Positions 33,331 through 42,398 of a stretch of 64,000 nt of DNA are shown piece after piece. Positions within the stretch are counted from its first letter, which is position 1, and every line of letters begins with the position of its first letter. A model generated the notes under the pieces. It saw nothing but the letters and a program-made list of their open reading frames with translations. It searched no databases and had not been told where the DNA came from. The translations under genes were made by a program, and so were the position numbers. This DNA is from an uncultured bacterium (lineage in GTDB: Bacteria > Bacillota > Clostridia > UBA1381), in the NCBI GenBank assembly GCA_905215805.1, contig CAJMRL010000001.1, forward strand, positions 186,001-250,000, in the 5' to 3' direction.

Positions 33331-33883
33331 AACAGAATATAAGAGTATTATAACAGAGGAAGTATATGACAAAATAAAAGCAAGCTATAACTGGGATTGG
33401 ATAAAGCATCAGGTGAACAGCTATTATATTGACGAGGCCGGAGAGCTTGGAAGACGGCATATAGTAGTGCGTGTAAGAGAAAAGGACGGACGCTTTGCCG
33501 TTCAGGTAAAGGCGCATAAAAACCCGGGAGAGGCTTTGCAGATATGCGAGGAAACGGAGTTCCCGGTTGACTGTGCACCGGAGGAGTTTTCACCTGAAGA
33601 CGGACTAAGGTTTACAGGAATAAAGACCGGAGTGCTTACGAAAGCCGGAAGTCTTGACACGCTCAGGTGCAGTCTTATGTGGAACGATAATGTTGAGATA
33701 TGTCTTGATAAAAGCGAATATCTCGACAGATGTGATTATGAGATAGAGATCGAATATACGGGTGAAATGCCAAAGGAGCTTATGGATGAGCTTTCCTCGA
33801 TGGGTGTTGAATTCAAAGAAAAATCAGTGGGAAAATATACGAGATTTATAAACAGGCTTATGGAGCTTATTCATGGGGAATAG
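33323..33883 (+). CDS. CYTH domain protein (triphosphate tunnel family)
   Basis: A 186-aa protein beginning MLETEYKSIITEEVYDKI, with the ExExK motif (E3-T-E5-Y-K7) that defines CYTH/triphosphate tunnel enzymes, then VVRVREKDGRFAVQVKAH and ICLDKSEYLDRCDYEIEIEY as alternating charged beta strands. Such enzymes hydrolyse inorganic triphosphate or thiamine triphosphate using divalent metal; the exact substrate is not readable here. ATG 33323 is preferred to TTG 33317. It is coupled to xpt by an overlap. Confidence 0.87.
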   Translation: MLETEYKSIITEEVYDKIKASYNWDWIKHQVNSYYIDEAGELGRRHIVVRVREKDGRFAVQVKAHKNPGEALQICEETEFPVDCAPEEFSPEDGLRFTGIKTGVLTKAGSLDTLRCSLMWNDNVEICLDKSEYLDRCDYEIEIEYTGEMPKELMDELSSMGVEFKEKSVGKYTRFINRLMELIHGE

Positions 33884-33888
33884 AAAAA

Positions 33889-33920
33889 TAAAGCTGCCGG
33901 AAGAGATCGGCAGCTTTTAT
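33889..33920. terminator. Bidirectional terminator between CYTH gene and mgsA
   Basis: A stem pairs 33891-33899 with 33908-33916, with T-rich flanks on both strands, between convergent genes. Confidence 0.83.
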
Positions 33921-33922
33921 AT

Positions 33923-34324
33923 TTACTTAGGATTCACAATATCGCGCCAATCAAGGTCGCCGCGTTCAAGCCCGTGTATAAGAACTTCGGCAGTGGCGGA
34001 ATTAGTTGCAATCGGAATATTGTGCATATCACAAAGCCTGAGTAAAGAAAAAACATCAGGTTCATAGCTTTCGGTATTTAGCGGATCGCGGAAAAATAAA
34101 ACCAAATCTATTTCGTTATAAGCAATTCTTGCTCCGATTTGCTGATCGCCGCCTTGAGCTCCAGATAGAAACCTGTATACGTGAAGTCCAGTATTTTCAT
34201 GAACAAGCTTGCCGGTTGTGCCTGTGGCATACAGCGCATGACGTTCAAGTATACCCTTATATGCGATGCAAAACTGAATCATCAGTTCTTTTTTCTTATC
34301 ATGTGCTATTAAAGCGATATTCAT
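33923..34324 (-). CDS. mgsA: methylglyoxal synthase
   Basis: Converts dihydroxyacetone phosphate to methylglyoxal, a bypass of lower glycolysis under phosphate limitation. The 133-aa protein starts MNIALIAHDKKKELM; this ATG (34324) follows AAAGGAG and is preferred to an in-frame upstream start. Family motifs are ATGTTG, SGAQGGDQQIGARI, the DPL loop in FFRDPLNTESYEPDV with catalytic Asp, and IPIATNSATAE. It lies seven bases downstream of minD. Confidence 0.96.
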   Translation of the reverse strand: MNIALIAHDKKKELMIQFCIAYKGILERHALYATGTTGKLVHENTGLHVYRFLSGAQGGDQQIGARIAYNEIDLVLFFRDPLNTESYEPDVFSLLRLCDMHNIPIATNSATAEVLIHGLERGDLDWRDIVNPK

Positions 34325-34331
34325 TTCTGTA

Positions 34332-35150
34332 TTACTCCTTTCTTTTCCCAAACAAACGCTTTATCCTCTCCCATAAATTCTTTTTATCGGTATCTTCCAG
34401 ATTCATTACAGGAATGTTCTCACCTAATATACGGCCGGCAATATTTTTAAATGCCTCTCCGGCTTTGGACTTGCCGTTCATAACTGCAAGTTCGCCTTTA
34501 AGAGTGCTTGAAATTAACTCTATATCATCACTTATAATTCCCAGTATAGGGATTTCAAGCATATCGATACAACGGTCAACGTCCATCATTATGCCCTTTT
34601 CAATCATATCAGGTCTTATTCTGTTTATAACCAGACGTATATCTTCAATATCCTTATCTTCAAGAACCGATATAACTCTATCAGCATCGCGGAGCGCTGC
34701 CGTTTCCGCAAGAGTTATGATTATAGCGCTGTGCGCGCCGTAAAGAGCATATTTAAAGCCGCCTTCTATTCCGGCAGGAGCGTCAATAAGACAAAAGTCA
34801 AATCTGTCGGACAACCTTTCCCAGAATTTTTTCCATGTCTCCTCTTCGTTCTCAATCGCAATAGATGCGGCATCTCTTGTTTGAGGCGAGGGAATAAAGA
34901 ACAGACTCTCAAAGCGCGAATCTTTTATAATTGCATCATCAAGCGTGCATGTGTTCTCTATAATGTCGGCAACATCATAGACAATGTTGCTTTCAAGCCC
35001 CAAGGCAACATCAAGATTTCTAAGCCCCATATCCATATCCACCACCACAACGCTCTTTTGGCGAAGCGATAATGCAGCTCCCAGATTAGCGGTAAGCGTG
35101 GTTTTTCCTGTTCCGCCCTTTCCGGAGGCAACTATGATGACTTTTCCCAT
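34332..35150 (-). CDS. minD: septum site-determining ATPase MinD
   Basis: A 272-aa ParA/MinD ATPase that positions the division site. It has the deviant Walker A motif KGGTGKT (Lys11 and Lys16), switch I DMDMGLRNLDVALG, Walker B LIDAPAGIE, and a C-terminal amphipathic membrane-targeting helix LWERIKRLFGKRKE. These tail features separate it from flagellar or plasmid ParA proteins. Neither minC nor minE is adjacent: mgsA follows after seven bases and upstream is a 366-bp gap with the divergent ilvA. Confidence 0.95.
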   Translation of the reverse strand: MGKVIIVASGKGGTGKTTLTANLGAALSLRQKSVVVVDMDMGLRNLDVALGLESNIVYDVADIIENTCTLDDAIIKDSRFESLFFIPSPQTRDAASIAIENEEETWKKFWERLSDRFDFCLIDAPAGIEGGFKYALYGAHSAIIITLAETAALRDADRVISVLEDKDIEDIRLVINRIRPDMIEKGIMMDVDRCIDMLEIPILGIISDDIELISSTLKGELAVMNGKSKAGEAFKNIAGRILGENIPVMNLEDTDKKNLWERIKRLFGKRKE

Positions 35151-35187
35151 CTTAAAAATCCTTTCAAAATCTAAAATCCCATTAGTA

Positions 35188-35216
35188 ATTATATCATAAA
35201 CATGCGATTTTGTCTA
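35188..35216 (-). promoter_or_regulatory. Sigma-A promoter of minD-mgsA
   Basis: Minus strand: -35 TAGACA (35216-35211), a 17-bp spacer and extended -10 TGA-TATAAT (35193-35188). Confidence 0.8.
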
Positions 35217-35448
35217 CATATTTTAACCAAAAGTTATATTTATACCTCACAAAAAATTATATATGTTGTTGTGGATTTCTCACAAAAAAAATTAAATTTA
35301 TATTAAATTAAAAGGTTTTTCGCTAAATTAAAGAGAAATATACTAAAATGTATCTATCAATGGCTGTAATATCATTGTGCGCATACTAAAAAAGCGGGAT
35401 AAAGGGTGTATATAACTGTAAAAGTTAAATAATTTGTGCAATAAACCC
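35217..35448. other. AT-rich divergent intergenic stretch
   Basis: Between the minD and ilvA promoters this approximately 230-bp stretch is very AT-rich, with several A/T tracts and no open frame of note, no convincing hairpin and no recognisable riboswitch. I see nothing further in it. Confidence 0.6.
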
Positions 35449-35477
35449 TTGCAAAATAAATGTATATGGGTTATAAT
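35449..35477 (+). promoter_or_regulatory. Sigma-A promoter of ilvA
   Basis: -35 TTGCAA (35449-35454), a 17-bp spacer and -10 TATAAT (35472-35477), about 40 bases before the start. Confidence 0.78.
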
Positions 35478-35516
35478 TATAACAAGGATAAAAAGAATTG
35501 AAAGGATTTGAATAAT

Positions 35517-36725
35517 ATGGATTTACCTTTGGAAGAGATATCAAAAGCTAAGGAAAGGCTTAAGGATACAATTCATAAAACCAAACTTGAAAAATCTACT
35601 ACTTTTTCGGAAATGACCGGAGCTGAGATTTACCTTAAATACGAGAATCAGCAAAAAACCGGTTCGTTTAAAATACGCGGTGCATCAAATAAGATTGCGG
35701 CTTTATGCGAGAGAGGAGAAATAAAGGCGGCGGTTGCATCATCGGCGGGTAATCATGCACAGGGCACAGCATATGCCTCAAGAGTTCACGGAATCCCGGC
35801 TACGATTGTAATGCCTAAATCAACTCCTATAGCAAAGGCTAACGCTACGGAAGGATACGGAGCAAAGGTTGTTCTTTACGGCGACTGCTATGATGACGCA
35901 TATGCCAAGGCTCTTGAAATAGTAGAGAAAGAAGGAGCTACATTCATTCATCCGTTTGATGATTTGGAGGTAATGGCGGGTCAGGGAACGATAGGTATAG
36001 AAATACTTGAGGATCTGCCGATGGTAGATATGGTTATTACTCCTGCCGGAGGCGGTGGACTGCTTGCCGGTGTTGCGGCATGTATAAAGCAGATAAATCC
36101 GAGAATAGAGGTCGTTGGAGTTCAGGCGGAGGGCGCTCCCGCTATTTACGAATCATTTGAAAAGAAGGAGCTTGTGTCTACTCCGACAGTAAGAACAATT
36201 GCAGACGGTATAGCTGTAAAAACTCCGGGAACAAATACTATAGAAATTATAAATAAATATGTAGATAAAATGGTTACGGTTTCGGACGCTGAGATTTCTT
36301 CGGCTATCTTGATGCTTATAGAAAGAACAAAGCAGGTAGTTGAACCGGCCGGAGCAACACCCCTTGCTGCAGTGTTGAGCGGAAAGCTTGATATAAAGGG
36401 TAAGAAGGTTGCCTGCGTAATGTCAGGCGGAAATATAGATGTGTCGTTTATACAAAGAATAATAGAGCTTGGATTGGTTACCCGTGACCGTAAGTTTAAA
36501 TTTAAGACTACATTGCTTGATACTCCGGGCGGTCTTGAGCAGCTTTCGCATATACTTTCCGTAACGGGCGCGAATATAGTAATGGTTCAGTATGACCGCC
36601 TGAGCGCAGACCTTGACCCAAATGAGGTTATAATCCATATTGCGTGTGAAGTCGGAGGCAAGGAGCATGGACATAGGGTTGTAAAGGCGCTTGAAAAGCA
36701 CGGATATCATATTATAAAGGAATAA
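35517..36725 (+). CDS. ilvA: threonine ammonia-lyase
   Basis: A PLP enzyme that deaminates threonine to 2-oxobutyrate. The 402-aa protein has the PLP lysine K52 in KTGSFKIRGAS, the phosphate loop PAGGGGLLAG near residue 180, and one C-terminal ACT-like domain (about 325-402). One short regulatory domain is like the catabolic TdcB/short IlvA type instead of the two-domain biosynthetic enzyme. ATG 35517 is chosen over TTG 35508 for its AAAGGA site. No isoleucine pathway genes are adjacent. Confidence 0.95.
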   Translation: MDLPLEEISKAKERLKDTIHKTKLEKSTTFSEMTGAEIYLKYENQQKTGSFKIRGASNKIAALCERGEIKAAVASSAGNHAQGTAYASRVHGIPATIVMPKSTPIAKANATEGYGAKVVLYGDCYDDAYAKALEIVEKEGATFIHPFDDLEVMAGQGTIGIEILEDLPMVDMVITPAGGGGLLAGVAACIKQINPRIEVVGVQAEGAPAIYESFEKKELVSTPTVRTIADGIAVKTPGTNTIEIINKYVDKMVTVSDAEISSAILMLIERTKQVVEPAGATPLAAVLSGKLDIKGKKVACVMSGGNIDVSFIQRIIELGLVTRDRKFKFKTTLLDTPGGLEQLSHILSVTGANIVMVQYDRLSADLDPNEVIIHIACEVGGKEHGHRVVKALEKHGYHIIKE

Positions 36726-36794
36726 TCGTTTTGACTGATCGTTATTGTTCTGTGCGGGATTGATTTTGGCTTTATTTAAAAGGAGGCGGAATAT

Positions 36795-37985
36795 ATGGTA
36801 AACAAGTCACTTCTTTCGCTGATTTATGAGGCAACGTCCATACAACGGTGGAATGACCACATAAGACCGTGGACCGGCTTTACCGAGCTGGATAAACAGG
36901 CGCATAAAATGTTTTATGCGTATGTGCTTGCAAAATGTGAGGGTGACGCTGTTGATTGGGTGAAGCTTACGGAGGGCGGAATTTTTGAATTTTTTCACCG
37001 TATTGTTCTTACCGATATAAAGCCTCCGATATACCATAAACTTGTTGAGGAAAAGGGCGTACAGATAGACAATTATGTTTTAACAAGTCTTGAGGAGGAT
37101 ATGAACCTTATAGGCGGCGGATTCTTTGATAGAATGAAGCGCTATTATGCTGAGCCGGATTACAGTGAGCTTGAAAAAAAGATACTTAAAGCGGCGCATT
37201 ATTATGCTACGGACTGGGAATTTCAGATAATATATCCGATGAACCCATCTACGTTTGGTATCGAGCAGGTGAAAAATGAAGTTACTCAAGGTCTTGCCGC
37301 ATGCGATACTTTTTCGGGATATGGGTATTTTTCCGGAAGTCCGTATTTAAAGGAGTTCTTATCGCTGATAGGAAAGCTGCGCTATCAAAAAAGATGGTCA
37401 AAGGCGGTAAGGGTGCCGGATACTTTTGTTATGGGACATATGCTTGTTGTGGCGATATTATCTTACTTTATGACGCTGGAGCTTGACAATCCGTGCGGAA
37501 AGAGAAAAGTAAACAATTTTTTTGCCGGACTGTTTCATGATGTTCCGGAGGCTTTGACGCGGGATATAGTTTCGCCTGTCAAGCGTTCTGTAGAGGGACT
37601 TGAGGATATAATACGCGGAATTGAAGAGGAGCAGATGGAAAAGGTAATATATCCGCTTTTGCCGCCGTCATGGCATGATGAATTGAAGTATTACATGCAG
37701 GATGAATTTTCCTCAAAAATAATTAAAAACGGTCAGATTGAAAAGGTGGACTCGGATATTATAAACGGACTTTATAATGATGACCATTTTAATCCCGTTG
37801 ACGGGCAGATAATAAGAGGCTGTGACCATCTTTCCGCTTTGATAGAAACGTATCTTTCCATATCATGCGGAGTAAGCTGCGAGCAGACAAGAAGCGGCTA
37901 TGAACAGCTTTCCGAAAGATATAAAGAAAAGGTTATAGCCGGAATTGACTTTTCAAAAGTATTCGGCTATTTTAAGATAAATTAA
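36795..37985 (+). CDS. HD-domain phosphohydrolase (YfbR-like)
   Basis: A 396-aa protein of the HD superfamily. The metal site is visible as His in VMGHMLVVAILSYF and the HD pair in FFAGLFHDVPEALTRDIVSPVK, the arrangement of YfbR-type nucleotidases; an N-terminal helical part (1-200) is extra. The substrate is unknown; family members dephosphorylate nucleotides. An AAAAGGAGG site precedes the ATG. recX starts one base after its stop, and the run continues through rimO and pgsA. Confidence 0.85.
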   Translation: MVNKSLLSLIYEATSIQRWNDHIRPWTGFTELDKQAHKMFYAYVLAKCEGDAVDWVKLTEGGIFEFFHRIVLTDIKPPIYHKLVEEKGVQIDNYVLTSLEEDMNLIGGGFFDRMKRYYAEPDYSELEKKILKAAHYYATDWEFQIIYPMNPSTFGIEQVKNEVTQGLAACDTFSGYGYFSGSPYLKEFLSLIGKLRYQKRWSKAVRVPDTFVMGHMLVVAILSYFMTLELDNPCGKRKVNNFFAGLFHDVPEALTRDIVSPVKRSVEGLEDIIRGIEEEQMEKVIYPLLPPSWHDELKYYMQDEFSSKIIKNGQIEKVDSDIINGLYNDDHFNPVDGQIIRGCDHLSALIETYLSISCGVSCEQTRSGYEQLSERYKEKVIAGIDFSKVFGYFKIN

Positions 37986-37986
37986 T

Positions 37987-38463
37987 ATGGAACAAAATAA
38001 ATTGAGCTTTGATAAGGCTAAAGAAAAAGCTCTTCGTTTGCTTGAGTTCCGCTCTCATTCCGAAAAGGAGCTCAAAGATAAGCTTAAGTATGCCGGAGCG
38101 GACGGAGAGGATATAGAAAAAATTCTTGAATTTTGCAGGCATTACGGTTTTGTAAATGACAGAGACTATGCCTTGAGAAAAGCGAGGGATTTAAAGAATT
38201 TAAAAAAATTCGGAAAACGCCGCATTTCTCAGGAACTTTACTCAAAGGGTATTCCCTCGGAATATATAGCGCAGGCTCTTGAGGAGCTTGACTTTGACGA
38301 TGTGCAGGATGTGCTTTTGCCGATGGTAAGGCGTAAGCTGAACGGTGATTTCGAGAGAAAAAGCATTGACCGATGTATAAGATATTTCATTTACCGAGGA
38401 TACGATATAGGAGATATAAAGACTTGCATAGATATAATAAAAGGAGAATCTGATGAATTGTAA
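37987..38463 (+). CDS. recX: regulatory protein RecX
   Basis: Modulates RecA filament formation. The 158-aa length and the three helical repeats match, starting KALRLLEFRSHSEKELKDKL and FVNDRDYALRKARDLKNLKKFGKRRISQELYSKGI. recA itself is not in the window, although the downstream rimO-pgsA pair is often followed by cinA-recA in Firmicutes. It overlaps rimO by 11 bases. Confidence 0.93.
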   Translation: MEQNKLSFDKAKEKALRLLEFRSHSEKELKDKLKYAGADGEDIEKILEFCRHYGFVNDRDYALRKARDLKNLKKFGKRRISQELYSKGIPSEYIAQALEELDFDDVQDVLLPMVRRKLNGDFERKSIDRCIRYFIYRGYDIGDIKTCIDIIKGESDEL

Positions 38464-39796
38464 TATAGGACTTGTTTCGCTCGGCTGTGCGAAGAATCAG
38501 ACCGATGCCGAAACTATGCTCGGAATACTTAATTCGGAGGGCTGCTCTATTGTGTATGACCCGCAGGAGGCGGATGTAATTATAGTAAACACCTGCGGCT
38601 TTATAGAGTCGGCAAAGCAGGAATCAATAAATGCTTTGCTTGAAATGGCGCAGTATAAGGAAGGCAGATGCAGGCTTCTTATCGCGTCGGGCTGTCTGGC
38701 GGAACGCTACAGCCATGATATAGAGAAGGAAATTCCGGAGGTTGACGCAATCGTCGGCACGGGAGATTATGACAGGATAGCCGATGTTATAAAGGCGGCA
38801 TTCGATGGGGAAAAGCCTGTGATATGCGGAGAACCGGACAGAAATCCATGCGAGGGATTGCCGAGGATATTATCCACTCCGCATTATGTGGCATATTTGA
38901 AGGTAGCGGAAGGCTGCTCGAATAATTGCACCTATTGCGCTATACCCATGATACGCGGAAAATACCGCAGCAGAAAAATAGAGGATATAGTTGATGAAGC
39001 GAAACAGCTTGCCGAAAATGGAGTACGTGAGCTTATACTTATCGCACAGGATACTTCTCGTTACGGAGTTGATCTTTACGGAGAACAGTCACTGGACAAA
39101 TTACTTGAAGAGCTTGTCAAAATAGACGGAGTGAAATGGATAAGGGTACATTATTTTTATCCGGAAGCTGTCACAGATAAGCTTATAGACACTATGGCGA
39201 AATATGATAAGATATGTTCATATGTAGACATGCCGATACAGCATATAAATAATGAGATACTGAGACGGATGGCAAGGCGTACCAACCGAATGGAAATCAC
39301 TGAAAAAATAAGAAAAATACGTGAAAAAATGCCGGATTGTACAATAAGAACTTCAATAATAGCGGGCTTCCCGGGCGAAACCGAAGAGCAGTTCAATGAG
39401 CTGTATGATTTTGTAAAGGAAATTCGTTTTGACAGAATGGGAGTGTTTGCATATTCTCAGGAGGAGGGGACTCCGGCAGCTGAATTTGACGGACAAATTG
39501 CCGAGGAGGTCAAGCAGGAAAGATTGGATAAGCTCATGACCTTGCAGCAGGGGATCTCTTTGGAGCTTAACAAGGATAAGATCGGCAAGGTTCTTGAGGT
39601 TATAGTTGAGGGATATGATGAAGAAAGTTTTCTGTTTTACGGAAGAAGCCGCGGAGACAGCATAGATGTTGACGGAAAGGTCTATTTTGGAACGGAAAAC
39701 GAGGTAGAGCCCGGAGATTTGATAAAGGTCGAGATTCTTGATGCGGATGAATATGACCTTACCGGACGCGCCGTATGGGAAGGAGGAAGTGTATGA
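38453..39796 (+). CDS. rimO: ribosomal protein S12 methylthiotransferase
   Basis: A radical-SAM enzyme that methylthiolates an Asp of ribosomal protein S12. The 447-aa order is: UPF0004 domain with cluster cysteines (VSLGCAKNQTD, NTCGFI, SGCLAERY), radical-SAM CxxxCxxC in GCSNNCTYCAIP near residue 150, and a C-terminal TRAM domain (about 370-440). RimO is separated from MiaB by SLGCAKNQ and the GKYRSR stretch. It overlaps pgsA by ATGA. Confidence 0.96.
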   Translation: MNCNIGLVSLGCAKNQTDAETMLGILNSEGCSIVYDPQEADVIIVNTCGFIESAKQESINALLEMAQYKEGRCRLLIASGCLAERYSHDIEKEIPEVDAIVGTGDYDRIADVIKAAFDGEKPVICGEPDRNPCEGLPRILSTPHYVAYLKVAEGCSNNCTYCAIPMIRGKYRSRKIEDIVDEAKQLAENGVRELILIAQDTSRYGVDLYGEQSLDKLLEELVKIDGVKWIRVHYFYPEAVTDKLIDTMAKYDKICSYVDMPIQHINNEILRRMARRTNRMEITEKIRKIREKMPDCTIRTSIIAGFPGETEEQFNELYDFVKEIRFDRMGVFAYSQEEGTPAAEFDGQIAEEVKQERLDKLMTLQQGISLELNKDKIGKVLEVIVEGYDEESFLFYGRSRGDSIDVDGKVYFGTENEVEPGDLIKVEILDADEYDLTGRAVWEGGSV

Positions 39797-40341
39797 ATTT
39801 AGCGAATAAGCTTACGCTTCTTAGAGTGGTGCTTGTGCCTGTGTTTATGGCGCTGCTTTTAATAGACGCGGCATGGAGTCATTGGACGGCTTTGGCTGTG
39901 TTTATAATAGCATCGCTGACGGATATGCTCGACGGACAGATCGCACGCCGATGCAATCAGATAACTACATTCGGAAAATTTGCCGATCCGCTTGCTGATA
40001 AGATGCTCACAACATCGGCATTTTTGATTTTCATGCAGCAGGGGATAATAGACGTCTGGGCTGTTATGATAATACTTATAAGAGAGTTTGCTGTTGCCGG
40101 AATAAGACTGGCGGCAGTCGGCGAAGGCGAGGTTATAGCGGCGTCGTTTTTTGGTAAGCTGAAAACCGTTACACAGATGATAGCTATAATAGTTACTATT
40201 ATAATTATGAATATATCTGTGATACCGCAGGGAGTGTCTGTTATAATAAGCGCGGCGCTTATATGGATTTCGGTGCTTTTTACAGTTTTGTCCGGAGTGG
40301 ATTACTTAATTAAAAACTGGAGCTTGTTAAAATTAAAATAA
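39793..40341 (+). CDS. pgsA: CDP-diacylglycerol-glycerol-3-phosphate 3-phosphatidyltransferase
   Basis: A membrane enzyme of phosphatidylglycerol synthesis. The 182-aa protein begins MNLANKLTLLRVVLVPVF, has about five membrane helices, and the CDP-alcohol phosphotransferase motif D-G-x2-A-R-x8-G-x3-D-x3-D in DMLDGQIARR through FADPLADKM. The start at 39793 shares ATGA with the rimO stop. Confidence 0.95.
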   Translation: MNLANKLTLLRVVLVPVFMALLLIDAAWSHWTALAVFIIASLTDMLDGQIARRCNQITTFGKFADPLADKMLTTSAFLIFMQQGIIDVWAVMIILIREFAVAGIRLAAVGEGEVIAASFFGKLKTVTQMIAIIVTIIIMNISVIPQGVSVIISAALIWISVLFTVLSGVDYLIKNWSLLKLK

Positions 40342-40378
40342 AGAGCAGATATGCTTGTTTTGAAAGGAAATAATTGCA

Positions 40379-41014
40379 ATGGATGAATTAATCAATTCTT
40401 TGTGCTTTGATGATAAGGGACTTATTCCCGCAGTAGTGCAGAATAAAGATACTAAAGAGGTTCTTATGGTTGCATATATGAATAAGGAGTCACTTGAGCT
40501 TACTATAAAGACGGGAAGGGCAACATTCTGGTCGCGTTCACGTCAGCAGCTCTGGGTAAAGGGAGAAACATCCGGAAATCTTATGTATGTGCATGAAATA
40601 AAAGTTGACTGTGATCAGGATTGCCTGCTGGTGATGGTAGATCCGTCAGGTCCTGCATGTCATACGGGCGCACGCTCATGCTTCTACAGAAAATATAGTG
40701 ACGGAAGACTTTATGAGGTGGATGAAGAAGAGGATCTCTCAGATGTTATGTCCGTTGATCAGGCAGTTGTGATAGACAGAAAAAAGAATCCCGAGAGCGG
40801 CAGCTACACAAACTATCTGTTTGAAAAGGGAGAAGATAAGATCCTTAAAAAGGTAGGAGAAGAGGCTGCTGAGGTAGTTATAGCAGGTAAGAACCGCGAT
40901 AAAAATGAGATAGCCTATGAAACGGCAGATTTGATTTATCACCTCACAGTGATGCTTGTGGATAATGACATGACATGGGATGATGTATACAGGGAAATGA
41001 AGAAAAGAAGATAA
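40379..41014 (+). CDS. hisIE: bifunctional phosphoribosyl-AMP cyclohydrolase / phosphoribosyl-ATP pyrophosphatase
   Basis: Catalyses steps 2 and 3 of histidine synthesis. In 211 aa, the HisI domain (about 1-112) has VDCDQDCLLVMVDPSGPACHTGARSCF with metal-binding Asp/Cys residues, and the HisE domain (about 122-211) has KKVGEEAAEVVIAGKN and ETADLIYHLTVML. TGAAAGGAAA precedes the ATG. It stands apart from hisA (14 kb region), so his genes are scattered. A structured repeat follows the stop. Confidence 0.96.
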   Translation: MDELINSLCFDDKGLIPAVVQNKDTKEVLMVAYMNKESLELTIKTGRATFWSRSRQQLWVKGETSGNLMYVHEIKVDCDQDCLLVMVDPSGPACHTGARSCFYRKYSDGRLYEVDEEEDLSDVMSVDQAVVIDRKKNPESGSYTNYLFEKGEDKILKKVGEEAAEVVIAGKNRDKNEIAYETADLIYHLTVMLVDNDMTWDDVYREMKKRR

Positions 41015-41017
41015 AAA

Positions 41018-41158
41018 GGACTGTCGCTTTTAGCGCAGATCGCTAAATAGCTTTGCGAAGCCATTTAGCTACGAACAAAACGCACCACTCGGAGTATATA
41101 CATACACCGTCGGGGGCGTTTTGTCCGTTCTGCATCTAAAATCGAGCAGCCCTATGAG
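41018..41158. repeat. Structured inverted-repeat element, copy A
   Basis: A 141-bp element begins GGACTG and ends GCAGCCCTATG. Inside are a 12-bp stem with one mismatch around TGCG (41042-41069 region), ACAAAACGC pairing with GCGTTTTGT, and CTTTTAG/CTAAAA with GCAG/CTGC arms near the ends. The terminal sequences match copy B at 63856-63936, including an internal GCAGAT at the same offset. It lies between convergent hisIE and the alcohol dehydrogenase. Confidence 0.6.
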
Positions 41159-41180
41159 ATTCTTAATACGACAACTTTTT

Positions 41181-42323
41181 TTAATCATACAAATGCTCTA
41201 AAATCAAGCATACTTCAGCTTTTGAAGGAACACGCGGATTTGTTGCGGTACAGCCGTCGGCGATCGCTTTTTCAGCCATACTTTCAACAGCATTCATATA
41301 TGTATTTCTATCTATGCCGCACTGTGATATTGAAAGCGGAATATTCATTTCTTTAAGCATGAACTGAATCCAGCCTACCAAAGCACGGATAGTGGTTATT
41401 TCATTAAAGTTGTTTACTCCGAGAAGCTTTGCAACATTGCAGTACTTCTCAACGCATTTCGGATATTCCTTTTTACTCTTTGAATGCTTGGAAATTCCGG
41501 AGTTAAATTCTATAACATGGGGAAGAACCATTGCATTTGCCCGTCCATGCGGAATATGGAATTTAGCGCCTATAGCATGAGCAATGCCGTGGTTAAGGCC
41601 AAGTGAGGCGCTGTTAAAGGCAAGTCCCGCAAGACATGACGCTACGTGCATTTTCTGCCTTGCATGAGTATCGTTGTTATCAAGGTAAGAGCGCAAAAGA
41701 AATCCTGAGCATATCTCTATTGCCTTTTCGGCAAGAGCTGCACTGAACTCGTTATTGTTTATGCTGACATATGCCTCAATAGCATGTGTCAGCACGTCCA
41801 TACCGGTGTCGGCTGTTACGTTTGCCGGAACGCTTTTTACGAGAGCAGCGTCAAGTATCGCCTCATCAGGCAGCATACTGTCCGAAACAAGAGGATATTT
41901 TATATCCTTATCGGGGTCGGTTACAACTGCGAAGCTCGTAACCTCAGAGCCTGTGCCTGAGGTAGTAGGTACAGCTATAAGAGCTATATGCTTTTTGGTT
42001 GAACGCGAGGCAAATTCACGTATCGATTTTGCCGAGTCTATTGCGCTGCCGCCGCCTACGGCGATAACAACATCCGGGTCATATTCAAGTAAGACCTTTA
42101 CTCCGTGAGCTATCTTTTCAAGCGGAGGATCGGGAATCACATCGGAAAAGACCTCATATTCTGTAAATCCCTCCTGAAGTCTTGATGTAAGCATAAGTAA
42201 CAAACCGCTTTTTTGAACAAACGGATCAGTTATAATAAGTGCTTTTTTATATGGAATTTCAGCGAGTCTATCGAGAGAATCGGCGCCGAAATATATTTTT
42301 GTGCGAATATCAAAGCTTTTCAT
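41181..42323 (-). CDS. iron-containing alcohol dehydrogenase
   Basis: A 380-aa group III NAD(P)-dependent dehydrogenase that interconverts alcohols and aldehydes in fermentation. It has the NAD loop VGGGSAIDSAK near residue 87, DTGMDVLTHAIEAYVS and GLNHGIAHAIGAKFHIPHGRANA; the metal ligands are one Asp and three His. The substrate cannot be fixed; PduQ/YiaY-like short alcohols are plausible. ATG 42323 is preferred because AAAGGAC precedes it. It has its own promoter just upstream. Confidence 0.92.
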   Translation of the reverse strand: MKSFDIRTKIYFGADSLDRLAEIPYKKALIITDPFVQKSGLLLMLTSRLQEGFTEYEVFSDVIPDPPLEKIAHGVKVLLEYDPDVVIAVGGGSAIDSAKSIREFASRSTKKHIALIAVPTTSGTGSEVTSFAVVTDPDKDIKYPLVSDSMLPDEAILDAALVKSVPANVTADTGMDVLTHAIEAYVSINNNEFSAALAEKAIEICSGFLLRSYLDNNDTHARQKMHVASCLAGLAFNSASLGLNHGIAHAIGAKFHIPHGRANAMVLPHVIEFNSGISKHSKSKKEYPKCVEKYCNVAKLLGVNNFNEITTIRALVGWIQFMLKEMNIPLSISQCGIDRNTYMNAVESMAEKAIADGCTATNPRVPSKAEVCLILEHLYD

Positions 42324-42363
42324 AACAGATTGTCCTTTCACTGAATATACTACTGTATAATTA

Positions 42364-42392
42364 TTATACTACATTCAGAAACGCATTACAAG
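42364..42392 (-). promoter_or_regulatory. Sigma-A promoter of the alcohol dehydrogenase
   Basis: Minus strand: -35 TTGTAA (42392-42387), a 17-bp spacer and -10 TATAAT (42369-42364), in the 75-bp gap after trmD. Confidence 0.78.
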
Positions 42393-42398
42393 TATTTT

